This document shows, in pieces, positions 8,945-19,620 of a DNA stretch of 64,000 nucleotides. Source of the stretch: Methylobacterium soli (GTDB lineage Bacteria > Pseudomonadota > Alphaproteobacteria > Rhizobiales > Beijerinckiaceae); assembly GCF_008806385.1 (NCBI RefSeq), contig NZ_VZZK01000021.1:40275-104274 (forward strand), in the 5' to 3' direction. Under the pieces are notes generated by a model that ran no database searches, was not told where the DNA came from, and saw only the letters and a list, made by a program, of their open reading frames with translations. How positions within the stretch are numbered: position 1 is the first letter of the stretch; each line of letters begins with the position of its first letter. The translations under genes and the position numbers were made by a program.

Positions 8945-9031
8945 CCCGATCGTCCTCTCTCGCTCGGCACCGGAGGGCGCGCCACGCCGAAGCGGAGGCC
9001 GTTGCCCACGGCGCCCGGTACATCCGCGCCT

Positions 9032-10939
9032 TCAGGCGGCCCGCAATTGGAGCGCGCCCTCCCAGGCTGCGACCAGCCCGTCGAAGCGACGCGCCATCTC
9101 CGAGATCGCGGCTTCGTCGTCGATCTCGCCGGCAAGCCAGCGGCGGGCTGGCTCGGCGAACAGGGTTCGTCCCACCGCAAAGCCCTTCACCCGGGAGCAT
9201 CCGGCGGCGGCACGGAAGGCGGCAACCAGCACGTCCTCGGGCGCGTCGAGACCGAGGAGCACGATCCCCCGGCAGAACGGATCGTCGCGCTCGATGATCG
9301 CCGCGATCCGGTGCCAGGCCGCCGGGTCATGCTGCGGCTCCAACTTCCACCAATCCGGCTTGATGCCGAGACCGTAGATATGTTCAACGATCGAGGCGAC
9401 GGTCTCCTCGTCGAGCGTGCCGTGCTTGCCGGCAATGATCTCGACCAGAAGCTCGCGCCCCAGAGTGCGGGCCGCGTCGTAGACCCGCAGCAATTCTCGC
9501 TCCTGCTGTCGCTTCAGTTCAGCCGGGTCGTCGGGATGCCAGAAGCAGAGGCACTTGATCGTGTGATGGACCGGCCATGCCTGCAGATGGCTTCCGAGGT
9601 CGGGAAGCTGATCGAAATCGAGGGGGCGCGAGCCCGGCTTCTCAACCGGACGACCGATCCAGAAGCCGTGGCGCGCTGCGAGCGGAAATGCCTTCTGTCC
9701 GTAGGTCGAGTCGAGCAACATCCCGAAGCCTGGGCGCCCGCGCGCGACGCGGGCGGTGGCCGCGACGGCGAGAGCCTTGAAATCGCTGAGCCGGCCGCGG
9801 GACACCCCGAGAGCGTCCGCAACCGCCTCGAGCTGGCTCCGATGATCGATGGCGAACGCCATCAGGCTCTCCGGCTGGGCGCGCCGGGTGGTGACCCAGT
9901 GCAGGTGGTTCAGGACCGGATCCGTGCGTGGCCGGCGTCGGAGCGGCGTCTCGGCCAAGAAGGCGGCAAGCTCGGGCTGGGTCGGGTATTCCGGAGAGCA
10001 GAGCAGGCGCGCCACCGCGAAGGCCCCGCAGGCATTGGCCAGGGTCGCGCAGGTGGTGAGCGGCTCGCCCCGGATCCAGCCGGACAGCAATCCCGACATG
10101 AAGGCGTCGCCCGCGCCGAGGACGTTGAGCACCTCGACCGGAAAGCCCGCCCCCTGGATTCCGTCGTCCAGGCTCCCGATCGCTCCCGCGAAGATCACGC
10201 AGCCCCGCGCCCCGCGCTTGAGCACCAGCGGCGCCGTTGTCCAGGCGCGGATCGTCCGCAGGGCGGCGAGGACATCCTCCTCGCCGGCCGCGATCCTGAT
10301 TTCCTCCTCCGTACCGACGATCAGGTCGGCTTCCGGCAGGATCTCCCGCATGATCCGCGAGACGGTGTCCGACTTCACGTAGCGGGAAAATCCAGCCTCG
10401 TGGCCGCCGAGCCCCCAGAGGTTGGGCCGATAATCGATGTCGAAGACGATCTTGCCGCCCGATTCCCGGGCGATGCGCATCGCCTTGCGCTGGGCTGCCG
10501 CGGCGGCCGGGCGCGAGAAGTGCGTCCCGGTCACCAGAACCGCCCGGGCCGAGGCCACGAGATCCGGGTCGACATCCGCCTCCTCCAGGGCCATGTCGGC
10601 GCAATTGTCCCGGTAGAAGATCATCGGCGAGCTGTCCGCGTTCTCGACGGCCAGAAGGACCAGGGCCGTGAGCCGGGTGGGATCGACCGCGATACCGGCC
10701 GTCTCGACGCCTTCGCGGACCATCTGCTCGCGGACGAAGTCGCCCATCTGTTCCGCGCCCACGCGCGTGATCAGCGCCGACCGCAGGCCGAGGCGCGCCG
10801 TGCCGATGGCGATGTTGGCCGGACATCCTCCGACCGATTTCGCGAAGGAGGCGGCGTCCTCGAGACGCGTCCCGATCTGCTGAGCGTAGAGATCGACCGA
10901 ACACCGGCCGATCGTCACCACATCGAGCCTCTTCGTCAT
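9032..10939 (-). CDS. iolC: bifunctional 5-dehydro-2-deoxygluconokinase / DUF2090 aldolase-like protein (IolC fusion)
   Basis: A 635-residue fusion. Residues 1 to about 325 are a PfkB-type sugar kinase: an N-terminal GRCSVDLYAQQ, the substrate-side GGCPANIA motif and the catalytic GAGDAF (Asp base). The rest, from about 340, is a DUF2090 domain, which in this architecture is annotated as the 5-dehydro-2-deoxyphosphogluconate aldolase. The enzyme would therefore carry out two consecutive inositol steps. ATG at 10939 is preceded by GGGGAGGA; an earlier in-frame ATG at 10975 has no good ribosome site. An RpiR-type operator lies about 65 bp upstream. Confidence 0.92.
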   Translation of the reverse strand: MTKRLDVVTIGRCSVDLYAQQIGTRLEDAASFAKSVGGCPANIAIGTARLGLRSALITRVGAEQMGDFVREQMVREGVETAGIAVDPTRLTALVLLAVENADSSPMIFYRDNCADMALEEADVDPDLVASARAVLVTGTHFSRPAAAAAQRKAMRIARESGGKIVFDIDYRPNLWGLGGHEAGFSRYVKSDTVSRIMREILPEADLIVGTEEEIRIAAGEEDVLAALRTIRAWTTAPLVLKRGARGCVIFAGAIGSLDDGIQGAGFPVEVLNVLGAGDAFMSGLLSGWIRGEPLTTCATLANACGAFAVARLLCSPEYPTQPELAAFLAETPLRRRPRTDPVLNHLHWVTTRRAQPESLMAFAIDHRSQLEAVADALGVSRGRLSDFKALAVAATARVARGRPGFGMLLDSTYGQKAFPLAARHGFWIGRPVEKPGSRPLDFDQLPDLGSHLQAWPVHHTIKCLCFWHPDDPAELKRQQERELLRVYDAARTLGRELLVEIIAGKHGTLDEETVASIVEHIYGLGIKPDWWKLEPQHDPAAWHRIAAIIERDDPFCRGIVLLGLDAPEDVLVAAFRAAAGCSRVKGFAVGRTLFAEPARRWLAGEIDDEAAISEMARRFDGLVAAWEGALQLRAA

Positions 10940-11004
10940 CGCGCCGGGTCCTCCCCACGGGTCATGGGGAGACATAAAACATAAATTCCAAAAATCTACA
11001 AACT

Positions 11005-11018
11005 AGAAATTACGTTCC
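11005..11018. promoter_or_regulatory. probable IolR/RpiR operator upstream of iolC
   Basis: Read on the minus strand the site is GGAA-N6-TTCT, one base off the GGAA-N6-TTCC palindrome known for the RpiR-type repressor IolR of Sinorhizobium meliloti. A weaker second site with the same GGAA half lies about 25 bp closer to iolC. The surrounding 70 bp are AT-rich, as expected of a promoter. It overlaps the stop codon of the regulator gene. Confidence 0.45.
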
Positions 11019-11861
11019 AATTTTCTCCCTGGATCCGCCCACCGCGACCGCGAGGGTGGCGGCCAGGGTGAAGGTGGCGGTCATCGTCCGGAAGCCGTCG
11101 AGATTGGGTTCCATGACCTCGAGCCAGTGGCGGCTCCGCGGGACGAGCGGGCTCAGCGGACTGTCGGTCAGGAGGACGAGGGGACAGCCGTTCTCCGCCG
11201 CCTGATGGGCGTGCGCCACCGTCGCGGGCGCGTAGGGGGTGAACGTGACGGCCAGCGCGGCGTCCCGCGGGGTGGCGAGGGCAATCGCCTCGGCATCGGT
11301 GCCGAGGGGGGAGCCGAGCAAGGTATTCCGGATGCCGAGCGTGCTGAACAGGTAACTCATGTAGGCGATGACCGGAAAGGACCGGCGCTGCCCGATCAGG
11401 TAGATCGTCTCGGCCTGCGCAAGCGTGGCGACGGCCGCTTCCAGTTGTGCCGCCTCCAGCGTCTCCATGAGATTGCCGATCGAGCGGATGCCGATCTGAC
11501 CAAAATCGCTGAGCAGCCCGGCCGGGATCGATCCCTTGCGCGCCCGCGTCGACGTGAGACGCTCGTCGTAGCGCATTGTCTTCTCTCGAAGGCGCTCGCG
11601 GAAAAGGGCCTGGAGATCCGAGAATCCGGAGAAGCCGACGGATTGCGCCATCCGTATCAAGGCCGATGGCTGGACGCCGGCGCGACTGGAGAGGCTCGCC
11701 ACCGTCCCGAAGGCAACCTCCTCTGGATGCGCCACCAGGAACGCGGCCGTCTGCGCGAGCCGCTTCGGCAGCTTCAGCTCCCCTGCAGCCAGCCGTTCCC
11801 GCAACTCATCGAGGCTGGCCGGCGCCGCGTCGCTGGATGAGGCGGAACTCGAATCTGACAT
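11010..11861 (-). CDS. RpiR family transcriptional regulator with SIS domain, probable inositol regulator
   Basis: A 283-residue repressor-type protein. Residues about 15-95 form the HTH_6 domain (KLPKRLAQTAAFLVAHPEEV, then SLSSRAGVQPSALIRMAQSVG as the recognition helix region). Residues about 120-270 form a SIS sugar-phosphate-binding domain (YLIGQRRSFPVIAYMSYLF). Its position directly upstream of iolC-iolB, with a GGAA-type operator between them, argues that it controls inositol catabolism like IolR in rhizobia. ATG at 11861 was chosen because it gives the usual N-terminus; the frame is open to 11906. Confidence 0.88.
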   Translation of the reverse strand: MSDSSSASSSDAAPASLDELRERLAAGELKLPKRLAQTAAFLVAHPEEVAFGTVASLSSRAGVQPSALIRMAQSVGFSGFSDLQALFRERLREKTMRYDERLTSTRARKGSIPAGLLSDFGQIGIRSIGNLMETLEAAQLEAAVATLAQAETIYLIGQRRSFPVIAYMSYLFSTLGIRNTLLGSPLGTDAEAIALATPRDAALAVTFTPYAPATVAHAHQAAENGCPLVLLTDSPLSPLVPRSRHWLEVMEPNLDGFRTMTATFTLAATLAVAVGGSREKIGT

Positions 11862-12100
11862 GATGCGCAACGCAGTCCTATGCGGGTCTAGCCGCCCTGC
11901 GCGCAACTTACAGGAAGTGGCCGGCTCGGTGGAGCGGGGCCGAGAAAATCCGCTCTAAATCCAGGCACCCGGGGCCGGAGGTCGAACCCGATGCCATTCC
12001 CGCTAAGCCTGGAAAACGGGCTGCCGGCGAAACCTGGGCATCGGCAGCCCCTCTCTGAACGCCGACCCGCCTCCAAGGAGGCCGGTTCGGCGCGGCGAGA

Positions 12101-12125
12101 TCACGGAGGAAAGCCTCCGTCGTGA
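12101..12125 (-). terminator. stem-loop just after the porin remnant stop
   Basis: A hairpin ACGGAGG-AAAG-CCTCCGT with outer TCA/TGA pairing sits four bases beyond the porin stop codon. A second GC-rich dyad (GCCGACC ... GGTTCGGC) lies at 12061-12091. Neither has a T-run, so termination activity is only likely. Confidence 0.4.
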
Positions 12126-12128
12126 CGT

Positions 12129-12682
12129 CTAGAACGTGACGCCGCTCTTGACCCCGAAGACGAGGACGTCCTGTCGTCCTGCGACGCCGCCCGGCCGATT
12201 GATGAACTGGATGTTGGGGCGGATGACAACGTCCGGGCTGGCGGCGAAGCTGTAGAAAACCTCGATGACGCGCTCGTAGCCCGGGATGGGACGGTTTCCG
12301 CCGTCGAAGGCATTCGCAGCCTCCAGGCCGCGGGCGATCGCCGAACTCGCGTGCGAGACGCCGAAGCCGGCGCCGATCCAGTCGAGGGGGCGCGCATCCC
12401 AGAAGCCCTTATAGACCGCACCGATCGTGATCTGCTCGTCGATGGACGAGGTGCGCGAATTGGCGAAGCTGGCGCGCAGGAAGCCGGAGACGTTGCGGGC
12501 TGGATTGTCGGGAAGGGGCCGGTAGAGCTCCTGCACCGCCACGCCATAGACGCCGCTGCGCTCCTGATGCGAAAGGGGGGTGCCGCCGGCCACGCTGAGC
12601 GGAAGGCCGCCATTGTTGAGGTAGAGGTCGGGCCCGCCCGAAGTCTGATACCAGCCGCCGACCGTGTAGCTGCCCCGCGGGC
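12129..12682 (-). pseudogene. OprB-type carbohydrate porin, 3' part only
   Basis: The last ~184 codons of an outer-membrane carbohydrate-selective porin: SYTVGGWYQTSGG, LYLNNGGLP, then alternating beta-strand segments such as ERVIEVFYSF and IRPNIQFINRPGG, ending with FGVKSGVTF. The terminal Phe is typical of an outer-membrane barrel protein. The 5' half, signal peptide and promoter are missing. Similarity stops at about 12,680, where the opposite strand becomes the end of iolD. The frame stays open further right to 12,812 but encodes unrelated sequence, so no intact porin can be made. An OprB porin fits sugar uptake beside the inositol importer. Confidence 0.8.
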
Positions 12683-12781
12683 GGCGCCTGGTGGGATGTG
12701 GCGGTACCGGCCGTCTCGGCTCGCACCGAAGTCCAGGAGGCCCGCGCGGCCTATGAGACGGCGCTGCGCGAGCGCCGCTGA
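12683..12781 (+). pseudogene. iolD: iolD remnant (3D-trihydroxycyclohexane-1,2-dione hydrolase), last ~33 codons
   Basis: In the frame ending at the TGA of 12779-12781 the sequence reads GGAWWDVAVPAVSAR and then an acidic/Ala helix ending ETALRERR. This is the characteristic C-terminus of IolD, the thiamine-diphosphate enzyme that opens the inosose-derived dione ring. Nothing of the other ~580 residues is present: the left neighbour is the porin remnant on the other strand. The iolE start follows after 52 bp, the normal operon order iolD-iolE. Loss of iolD should block the pathway after IolE unless another copy exists elsewhere. Confidence 0.8.
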
Positions 12782-12833
12782 ACCGCTGCGCATCCGCCCC
12801 CCGATACGGCAATTTCGATCAGAAGGCAGGACA

Positions 12834-13784
12834 ATGGCGATCCGCTTCGGCACGAACCCCATCGCATGGTCGAATGACGACCTGCCCGAACTCGGCGGGG
12901 ACACGCCACTGGAGACCTGCCTCGCGGAAGCCAGCCAGGCGGGCTTCGCCGGTATCGAGAAGGGCAACAAGTTCCCCACCGATCCGGCGGCGCTGGTCGA
13001 TCTGCTCGGCTCCTTCGGGCTCGACTTCATCTCGGGCTGGTACGGCGCCGAGCTGCGTCGCCGGGATGCGAAGGCCGAGTTGGCGGCGATGCGCCCGCAT
13101 CTCGACCTGCTCAAGGCCTGCCATTGCGAGGTCATGGTCTTCGCGGAGACCTCGGGCACCGTCCAGGGTCTCATGGACGTCCCGGTCGCCGACCGGCCGG
13201 TCATGGCCGAGGCGGATTGGCCGATCTTCCTCGATCGGATCAACGAGCTCGGCCAGCGGATGGCGGACGAGGGCGTCCGGATCGCCTTCCACCATCACAT
13301 GGGCACGGTGATCGAGGCGGGCGCCGAGATCGACCGCCTCATGGAGGGCACCGGGCCGGAGGTCGGTTTGCTGCTCGACACCGGCCATCTCACCTTCGCG
13401 GGAGAGGATCCGGCGGCGATCGCGCGGCGCTGGGCGCATCGGGTCAATCATGTCCATGCCAAGGATGTGCGTCCGCACGTGCTGTCGCGCGCACGGGCGG
13501 AGCGCTGGAGTTTCCTCAGATCCGTGGTCGAGGGCGTCTACACGGTGCCGGGGGACGGCTGCGTCGACTTCATCGAAGCCCTGAATCCGCTGGCCGAGGT
13601 CGGTTATCGGGGCTGGCTCGTGGTCGAGGCCGAGCAGGATCCCGCCAAGGCGCATCCCCTGACCTACGCCAGGCTCGGATACCGCCATCTCGCGGCGGCC
13701 GCGAAGGAAGCCGGCTTCCAGTTCGAACCCTCCGCAGAAAGCCTCGCCGGTCACGCCCTCCGCAGGCCGGCCCGCACCGCCTGA
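12834..13784 (+). CDS. iolE: myo-inosose-2 dehydratase IolE
   Basis: A 316-residue TIM-barrel enzyme of the xylose-isomerase-like family that dehydrates 2-keto-myo-inositol. The N-terminus MAIRFGTNPIAWSNDDLPEL is typical. Metal-binding and catalytic segments are seen in IAFHHHMGTVIE, GLLLDTGHLTFAG and VNHVHAKDV, and the C-terminal GWLVVEAEQDP is conserved. ATG at 12834 is preceded by AAGGCAGG. It lies between the iolD remnant and the dehydrogenase gene and would originally have been in one operon with both. Its original promoter was probably lost with the iolD 5' end. Confidence 0.95.
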   Translation: MAIRFGTNPIAWSNDDLPELGGDTPLETCLAEASQAGFAGIEKGNKFPTDPAALVDLLGSFGLDFISGWYGAELRRRDAKAELAAMRPHLDLLKACHCEVMVFAETSGTVQGLMDVPVADRPVMAEADWPIFLDRINELGQRMADEGVRIAFHHHMGTVIEAGAEIDRLMEGTGPEVGLLLDTGHLTFAGEDPAAIARRWAHRVNHVHAKDVRPHVLSRARAERWSFLRSVVEGVYTVPGDGCVDFIEALNPLAEVGYRGWLVVEAEQDPAKAHPLTYARLGYRHLAAAAKEAGFQFEPSAESLAGHALRRPARTA

Positions 13785-13823
13785 CACGTGAACACCGCCG
13801 CTGCCTCTTCCAGGAAACGATCC

Positions 13824-15323
<1,500 letters not shown>

Positions 15324-15418
15324 CGGCACGCGCCCTCGGGCGCCCCGCTCAGGAATAGATCCGGGCCAACCGGACGTCTTCGACAACCATGTCTCATTAA
15401 ATTCCAGGGAGGGACATC

Positions 15419-16366
15419 ATGAGATCAGTTCTGAAATCTATGCTGGCTGCGGGCATTGTCTGGACCGGCTGGCTGATCGGTGGCCAGGCGATTGCCAAGG
15501 ACTTGACAATCGCCGTGATCACCCACGGCCAGGCTTCCGATCCATTCTGGTCCACGGTCAAGGAAGGAGCCACGCAGGCGGGCAAAGACGCCAAGGTCAA
15601 CGTGGTCTACCGCTCTCCGGAGACCTTCGACGTCGTCGCCATGAGCCAGCTCATCGACGCGGCCGTCAACCAGGCCCCGGACGGGATCGTGGTCTCCAAT
15701 CCAGACCCCGACGCCCTCGGACCCTCGATCCGGAAGGCGGTCGCTGCCGGCATCCCGGTGATCTCGATCAATTCGGGTGCGGACGCCGCCGCTCGCCTTG
15801 GGATCGCGCTCCATGTCGGCCAGGACGAGCTCTCGGCTGGGCGCATCATTGGAGCGCGGCTGAAGCGCGAAGGCTTCAAGCACGCCCTGTGCGTCAACCC
15901 GGAGGTCGGCAACGTCGCCCTCGATCAGCGCTGCCAGGGCCTTCAGGAGGGTCTCCAGGGCGGGGTCGTCACCGTCCTGCCGGTCTCGACCGACCCGGCG
16001 GAGACGCGCGCGAAGGTGAGCGCGGCTCTCACGCGCAACCCCGCGATCGACGTCGTGCTCGGCCTGAGCACCGGGTTCGCCGGCGAGCCCGCGGTGCAGG
16101 CCATCGAGGCGGCCGGCCTCTCCGGCAAAGTCAAGGTGGCGACCTTCGATCTGTCGCCGACCTTCCTGAAGGAGGTCGCCAAGGGCAAGGCCCTGTTCGC
16201 GATCGATCAGCAACCCTTCCTGCAAGGCTACCTGCCGGTCAGTCTGCTCGCCATCAAGGCCCGCTACGGCCGCCTCCCGACGGGCAATGTGGCCACGGGC
16301 CCGAGCTTCGTGACGCAACGCGACGCCGAGCGAATTCTCGCCGCCGAAGGCAAAGCCGCCCATTGA
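15419..16366 (+). CDS. sugar/inositol ABC transporter periplasmic substrate-binding protein
   Basis: A 315-residue type I periplasmic binding protein (Peripla_BP_4 / ribose-type). A Sec signal peptide is clear: MRSVLKSMLAAGIVWTGWLIGG ending near QAIAKD. The mature part begins LTIAVITHGQASDPFWSTVKEG, the usual entry of the ribose/inositol-binding family, with SNPDPDALGPSIRKAVAAGIP and IDQQPFLQGY as further family blocks. The ATG follows GGGAGGGACATC. Its position after iolE-iolA and before permease and ATPase genes suggests myo-inositol or a related polyol as ligand. Confidence 0.9.
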   Translation: MRSVLKSMLAAGIVWTGWLIGGQAIAKDLTIAVITHGQASDPFWSTVKEGATQAGKDAKVNVVYRSPETFDVVAMSQLIDAAVNQAPDGIVVSNPDPDALGPSIRKAVAAGIPVISINSGADAAARLGIALHVGQDELSAGRIIGARLKREGFKHALCVNPEVGNVALDQRCQGLQEGLQGGVVTVLPVSTDPAETRAKVSAALTRNPAIDVVLGLSTGFAGEPAVQAIEAAGLSGKVKVATFDLSPTFLKEVAKGKALFAIDQQPFLQGYLPVSLLAIKARYGRLPTGNVATGPSFVTQRDAERILAAEGKAAH

Positions 16367-16451
16367 ACGGCCCCCTAAGGGCCTCGGCTCGGCGCGCTCA
16401 ACCCGCCGAGCCACCCCATCTCTCCGCATCGCCAATCAGGATTGCTCGAGC

Positions 16452-17571
16452 ATGATGAGCGCATCCCAACCCCAAGACGCGGTCGGCGGCGACGAGCGCC
16501 TCCAGCGAGCGTCGGCGACGACCATGCTCCTGCGCCGGCCCGAACTCGGCGCGGTCGCGGGCCTCCTCCTCGTGAGCGCCTTCTTCGTCGTCTTCGCTGA
16601 TCCGGCGATGTTCACGCTTGCGGGCATCATGAACTTCATGGTCCCGGCCGCTCAACTCGGGATCCTCGCCGTTGGCGCGGCGCTTCTGATGATCGGCGGC
16701 GAGTTCGACCTCTCGCTCGGCTCGATGGTCGCCTTCGCCGGCTTCGTCTTCGCCGCCGCCCTGGTCGTGTGGCATTGGCCCGGTCCCGGTCGCGATCCTG
16801 GCGGCTTTCACGGTCGCTCTCGCGATCGGATTCGTGAATGCACAGATCGTGCTGCGCACCGGGCTGCCCTCCTTCATCGTGACGCTCGCCTTCCTGTTCA
16901 TCCTGCGCGGCCTGACGCTTGTCGGCCTCAAATGGGCGAGTGGCGGCGCCACGCAATTGCGCGGCGTCAAGGACGTGGTGGGCGACGGCATGGCGGCCGC
17001 GCTCTTCTCCGGAAGTGTCGGCCAGGATGTCTTTCGTTGGCTCGCTGCCCGAGGCGTGATCGACAGCTTCCCCAGCGGCCTGCCGAAGGTCGCGGGCATC
17101 CCCGTGGTGATCCTCTGGTTTGCCGGGCTCGCGCTGGTGGCGACCTGGCTCCTGGTGCGGACCCGGTTCGGCAACTGGATCTTCGCGGTCGGCGGCGACG
17201 CCCGCGCCGCGCGCAACTCGGGCGTCCCGGTCGAGCGGGTCAAGACGATCCTGTTCATCGGTACAGCGTGCTGCGCGACGCTGGTGGCCATCCTGACAGT
17301 GCTCGATGCCGGCTCGACCGACGCGCGGCGCGGCTTCCAGAAGGAGTTCGAGGCGATCATCGCCGCGGTGATCGGTGGTTGCCTCCTGACCGGCGGCTAC
17401 GGCTCGGCGATCGGTGCCTTCTTCGGATCGATCATCTTCGGCATGGTCTTGATCGGTCTGACTTACACAAGCGTTGATCAAGATTGGTATCTGGTCTTCC
17501 TGGGCGGAATGCTGCTTGTCGCCGTGGTTTTCAATAACATGATCCGTAAGCGCGCAACGGGAGAGCGCTGA
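16452..17571 (+). pseudogene. sugar ABC transporter permease, interrupted by a +1 frameshift
   Basis: An RbsC/IatP-type inner-membrane permease in two frames. The first, from the ATG at 16452, gives the first ~110 residues, including GLLLVSAFFVVFADPAMF and the family motif GGEFDLSLGSMVAFAGFVF, up to VVWHW. The second frame continues with PVPVAILAAFTVALAIGF, FIVTLAFLFILRGLTL and LLVAVVFNNMIRK and stops at 17571. Removing one C from the CCC at 16779-16781 restores one frame of about 373 codons. The stop overlaps the ATG of the ATPase gene (ATGA). Without the shift it would be a normal component of the inositol importer. A sequencing or assembly error in the C-run is possible. Confidence 0.85.
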
Positions 17572-18410
17572 TGACCGAAAAAACGCCTCCGTTGATCGAA
17601 GTCCGAGACCTCGTCAAGCGTTTCGGGTCCGTAATCGCCCTGAATGGCGTGTCCATGAGCGTCCATGCCGGAGAGGTACTATGCCTTCTCGGCGACAATG
17701 GCGCCGGCAAGTCGACCTTGATCAAGACGCTGTCGGGCGTCCATCAGCACACCTCGGGCGACTTTCTGGTTAGCGGCGAGGCGCGTGTCTTCTCGGGACC
17801 ACGGGATGCCATGGCGGCGGGCATCGCCACCGTCTATCAGGACCTCGCGATGATCCCGCTCATGTCGGTCACGCGAAACTTCTTCATGGGCCGGGAGCCC
17901 ATGCGGGGGCGCGGCGTGTTCCGGCAGCTTGACCTGGCGCGGGCCGACATCGTCACCCGGCAGGAGATGCAGCGCATCGGCATCGACGTGCGCGATCCGC
18001 AACAGGCGGTCGGCACCTTGTCGGGCGGCGAGCGACAATGCGTGGCGATCGCCCGCGCCGTCTATTTCGGTGCCAAGGTCCTGATCCTCGACGAGCCGAC
18101 CTCCGCGCTCGGCGTGACGCAGACCGCGATGGTTCTGAAATACATCGATCGGGTGCGCCAAGACGGCATCGGCGTCATCTTCATCACGCACAATGTCCGC
18201 CATGCCTACGCGGTCGGCGACCGCTTCACGATCCTGAACCGCGGCCGGACCCTCGGCACCTTCGCGCGGGACGCGATCGCCATGGACGCGCTCTACGATC
18301 TCATGGCAGGGGGCAAGGCCCTGCAGCACGCCGACGACGCGCTCCTCGGCAATGCCACCGCTCGCCCAGGCGAGGCCGTCACGCCCCTGGCGCAGGTCGC
18401 GCACGTGTAG
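17571..18410 (+). CDS. sugar ABC transporter ATP-binding protein
   Basis: A 279-residue ATPase with one nucleotide-binding domain: Walker A GDNGAGKST near residue 41, Q-loop in TVYQDLAMIP, signature LSGGERQ, Walker B KVLILDEPTSALG and H-loop ITHN. Sugar importers of the RbsA type normally have two fused domains; this single-domain form resembles the FrcA/inositol-type ATPases of rhizobia. It is translationally coupled to the permease and completes the binding protein-permease-ATPase set. Confidence 0.92.
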   Translation: MTEKTPPLIEVRDLVKRFGSVIALNGVSMSVHAGEVLCLLGDNGAGKSTLIKTLSGVHQHTSGDFLVSGEARVFSGPRDAMAAGIATVYQDLAMIPLMSVTRNFFMGREPMRGRGVFRQLDLARADIVTRQEMQRIGIDVRDPQQAVGTLSGGERQCVAIARAVYFGAKVLILDEPTSALGVTQTAMVLKYIDRVRQDGIGVIFITHNVRHAYAVGDRFTILNRGRTLGTFARDAIAMDALYDLMAGGKALQHADDALLGNATARPGEAVTPLAQVAHV

Positions 18411-18579
18411 GCCCTTCGAACCGCAGGCGCTGTCACGGGCCGCAGCCTGCCATCGTTCGGGGCTGACCCGTGCGATGGCGACGCAGAACGCGTCGATCGG
18501 GCCGGCTTTGCGCCGCGGACGCTCGGATTGGTCCCCCTCGACATCAGCCGGCCGGCTGAACGGCAACTTGGCGACGTCA

Positions 18580-19362
18580 ATGACTGAACCGTTCTCCCTC
18601 GCGGTCTGCGCTGAGACCGTCTACGCGTCCCTCCCGGTCACCGAGCGCCTCCGGCGCCTCACCGAGGCGGGCTTCCTCGTTGAGATCTGGGACTGGACGC
18701 GCCACGACATCAAGGCCCTCGCAGCCTCCGGTGCCCGTTTCTCGTCCATGACCGGATACGTGACCGGAACGCTGGCGGACGACGCGGGGGCGGACGAACT
18801 CCTGCGCACCGCCGCGCAGTCGATCCCGATTGCGAAGGCGCTGAACTGCCCGCGGCTCAACCTCCACGGGACCGGTCTCGACGCCCAGGGCCAGGCGATC
18901 GTGGCCGCCGACATCGTCACGGGTCGCATGTGGTTGAAGGCCGCCGACACACTCCGGCGCATCGCCGATCTCGGGGAGAAGGAAGGCGTGGTCTTCGTCC
19001 TGGAGAACCTGAACGGGGCCATCGACCACCCCAGGACGCCCTTCGCCAAGGCCGCGGACACCATCGCGCTGGTGGAGGCCGTGAACCGCCCCTCGCTGCG
19101 GCTCAATCTCGACCTCTACCATGCGCAGATCGGCGAGGGGAACCTAATCGAACTCTGCCGCCGCGCCCTGCCGTTGATCGGAGAGATTCAGGTCGCCGAC
19201 GTGCCTGGCCGCCATGAGCCGGGGACGGGCGAGATCAACTATCCGGCGATTGCCCGCGCCCTGTCCGCGATGGGCTATCGCGGCGTGATCGGCCTCGAAG
19301 CCTGGCCGGCCGGCGACGACGCGCGCGCCCTCGCGCGCTTCCGCCAAGCCTTTACCCTCTAG
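18580..19362 (+). CDS. TIM-barrel sugar isomerase/epimerase (hydroxypyruvate isomerase-like, IolI-type family)
   Basis: A 260-residue protein of the xylose-isomerase-like TIM barrel family (AP_endonuc_2). Conserved blocks are the entry FSLAVCAETVYASLPVTERL, RLNLHGTG, the metal-ligand glutamate in VVFVLENLNG, the LNLDLYHAQIGEGNL segment, and the C-terminal YRGVIGLEAWPAGD. This is closest in shape to hydroxypyruvate isomerase; an inosose isomerase role is suggested only by the operon. ATG at 18580 lies 170 bp after the ATPase stop; the frame is open further upstream without similarity. Confidence 0.82.
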   Translation: MTEPFSLAVCAETVYASLPVTERLRRLTEAGFLVEIWDWTRHDIKALAASGARFSSMTGYVTGTLADDAGADELLRTAAQSIPIAKALNCPRLNLHGTGLDAQGQAIVAADIVTGRMWLKAADTLRRIADLGEKEGVVFVLENLNGAIDHPRTPFAKAADTIALVEAVNRPSLRLNLDLYHAQIGEGNLIELCRRALPLIGEIQVADVPGRHEPGTGEINYPAIARALSAMGYRGVIGLEAWPAGDDARALARFRQAFTL

Positions 19363-19620
19363 GGTCCGCGCCGAACCGAGCGTTGCACCGTCGTCGCCTG
19401 TGGGGCGGAGGCACGGGCCATCGAAACGCGAACGCCCTTTGACGCGCCCATGGGCGTTGGAACGCGGACCGTCCTCGAAGGAATCGTCTGGTCCGTCCGA
19501 GCAAGAATTTAACCGGCGCGTAACGATGGTCCAACTTATCCGCGGGCGGTATTTACTCTTTTAAGATGCAATGTGGAGAGGTGTTTTCCAGCTTAAGTTG
19601 AGGAACGCTGCAGGGGCGCG
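19363..19620. other. 258-bp intergenic region, moderately AT-rich near its right end
   Basis: No open frame with support. The stretch 19,500-19,600 has clearly lower GC than its surroundings and should hold the promoter of the HD-GYP gene, but no convincing -35/-10 pair could be assigned by eye. Confidence 0.4.
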
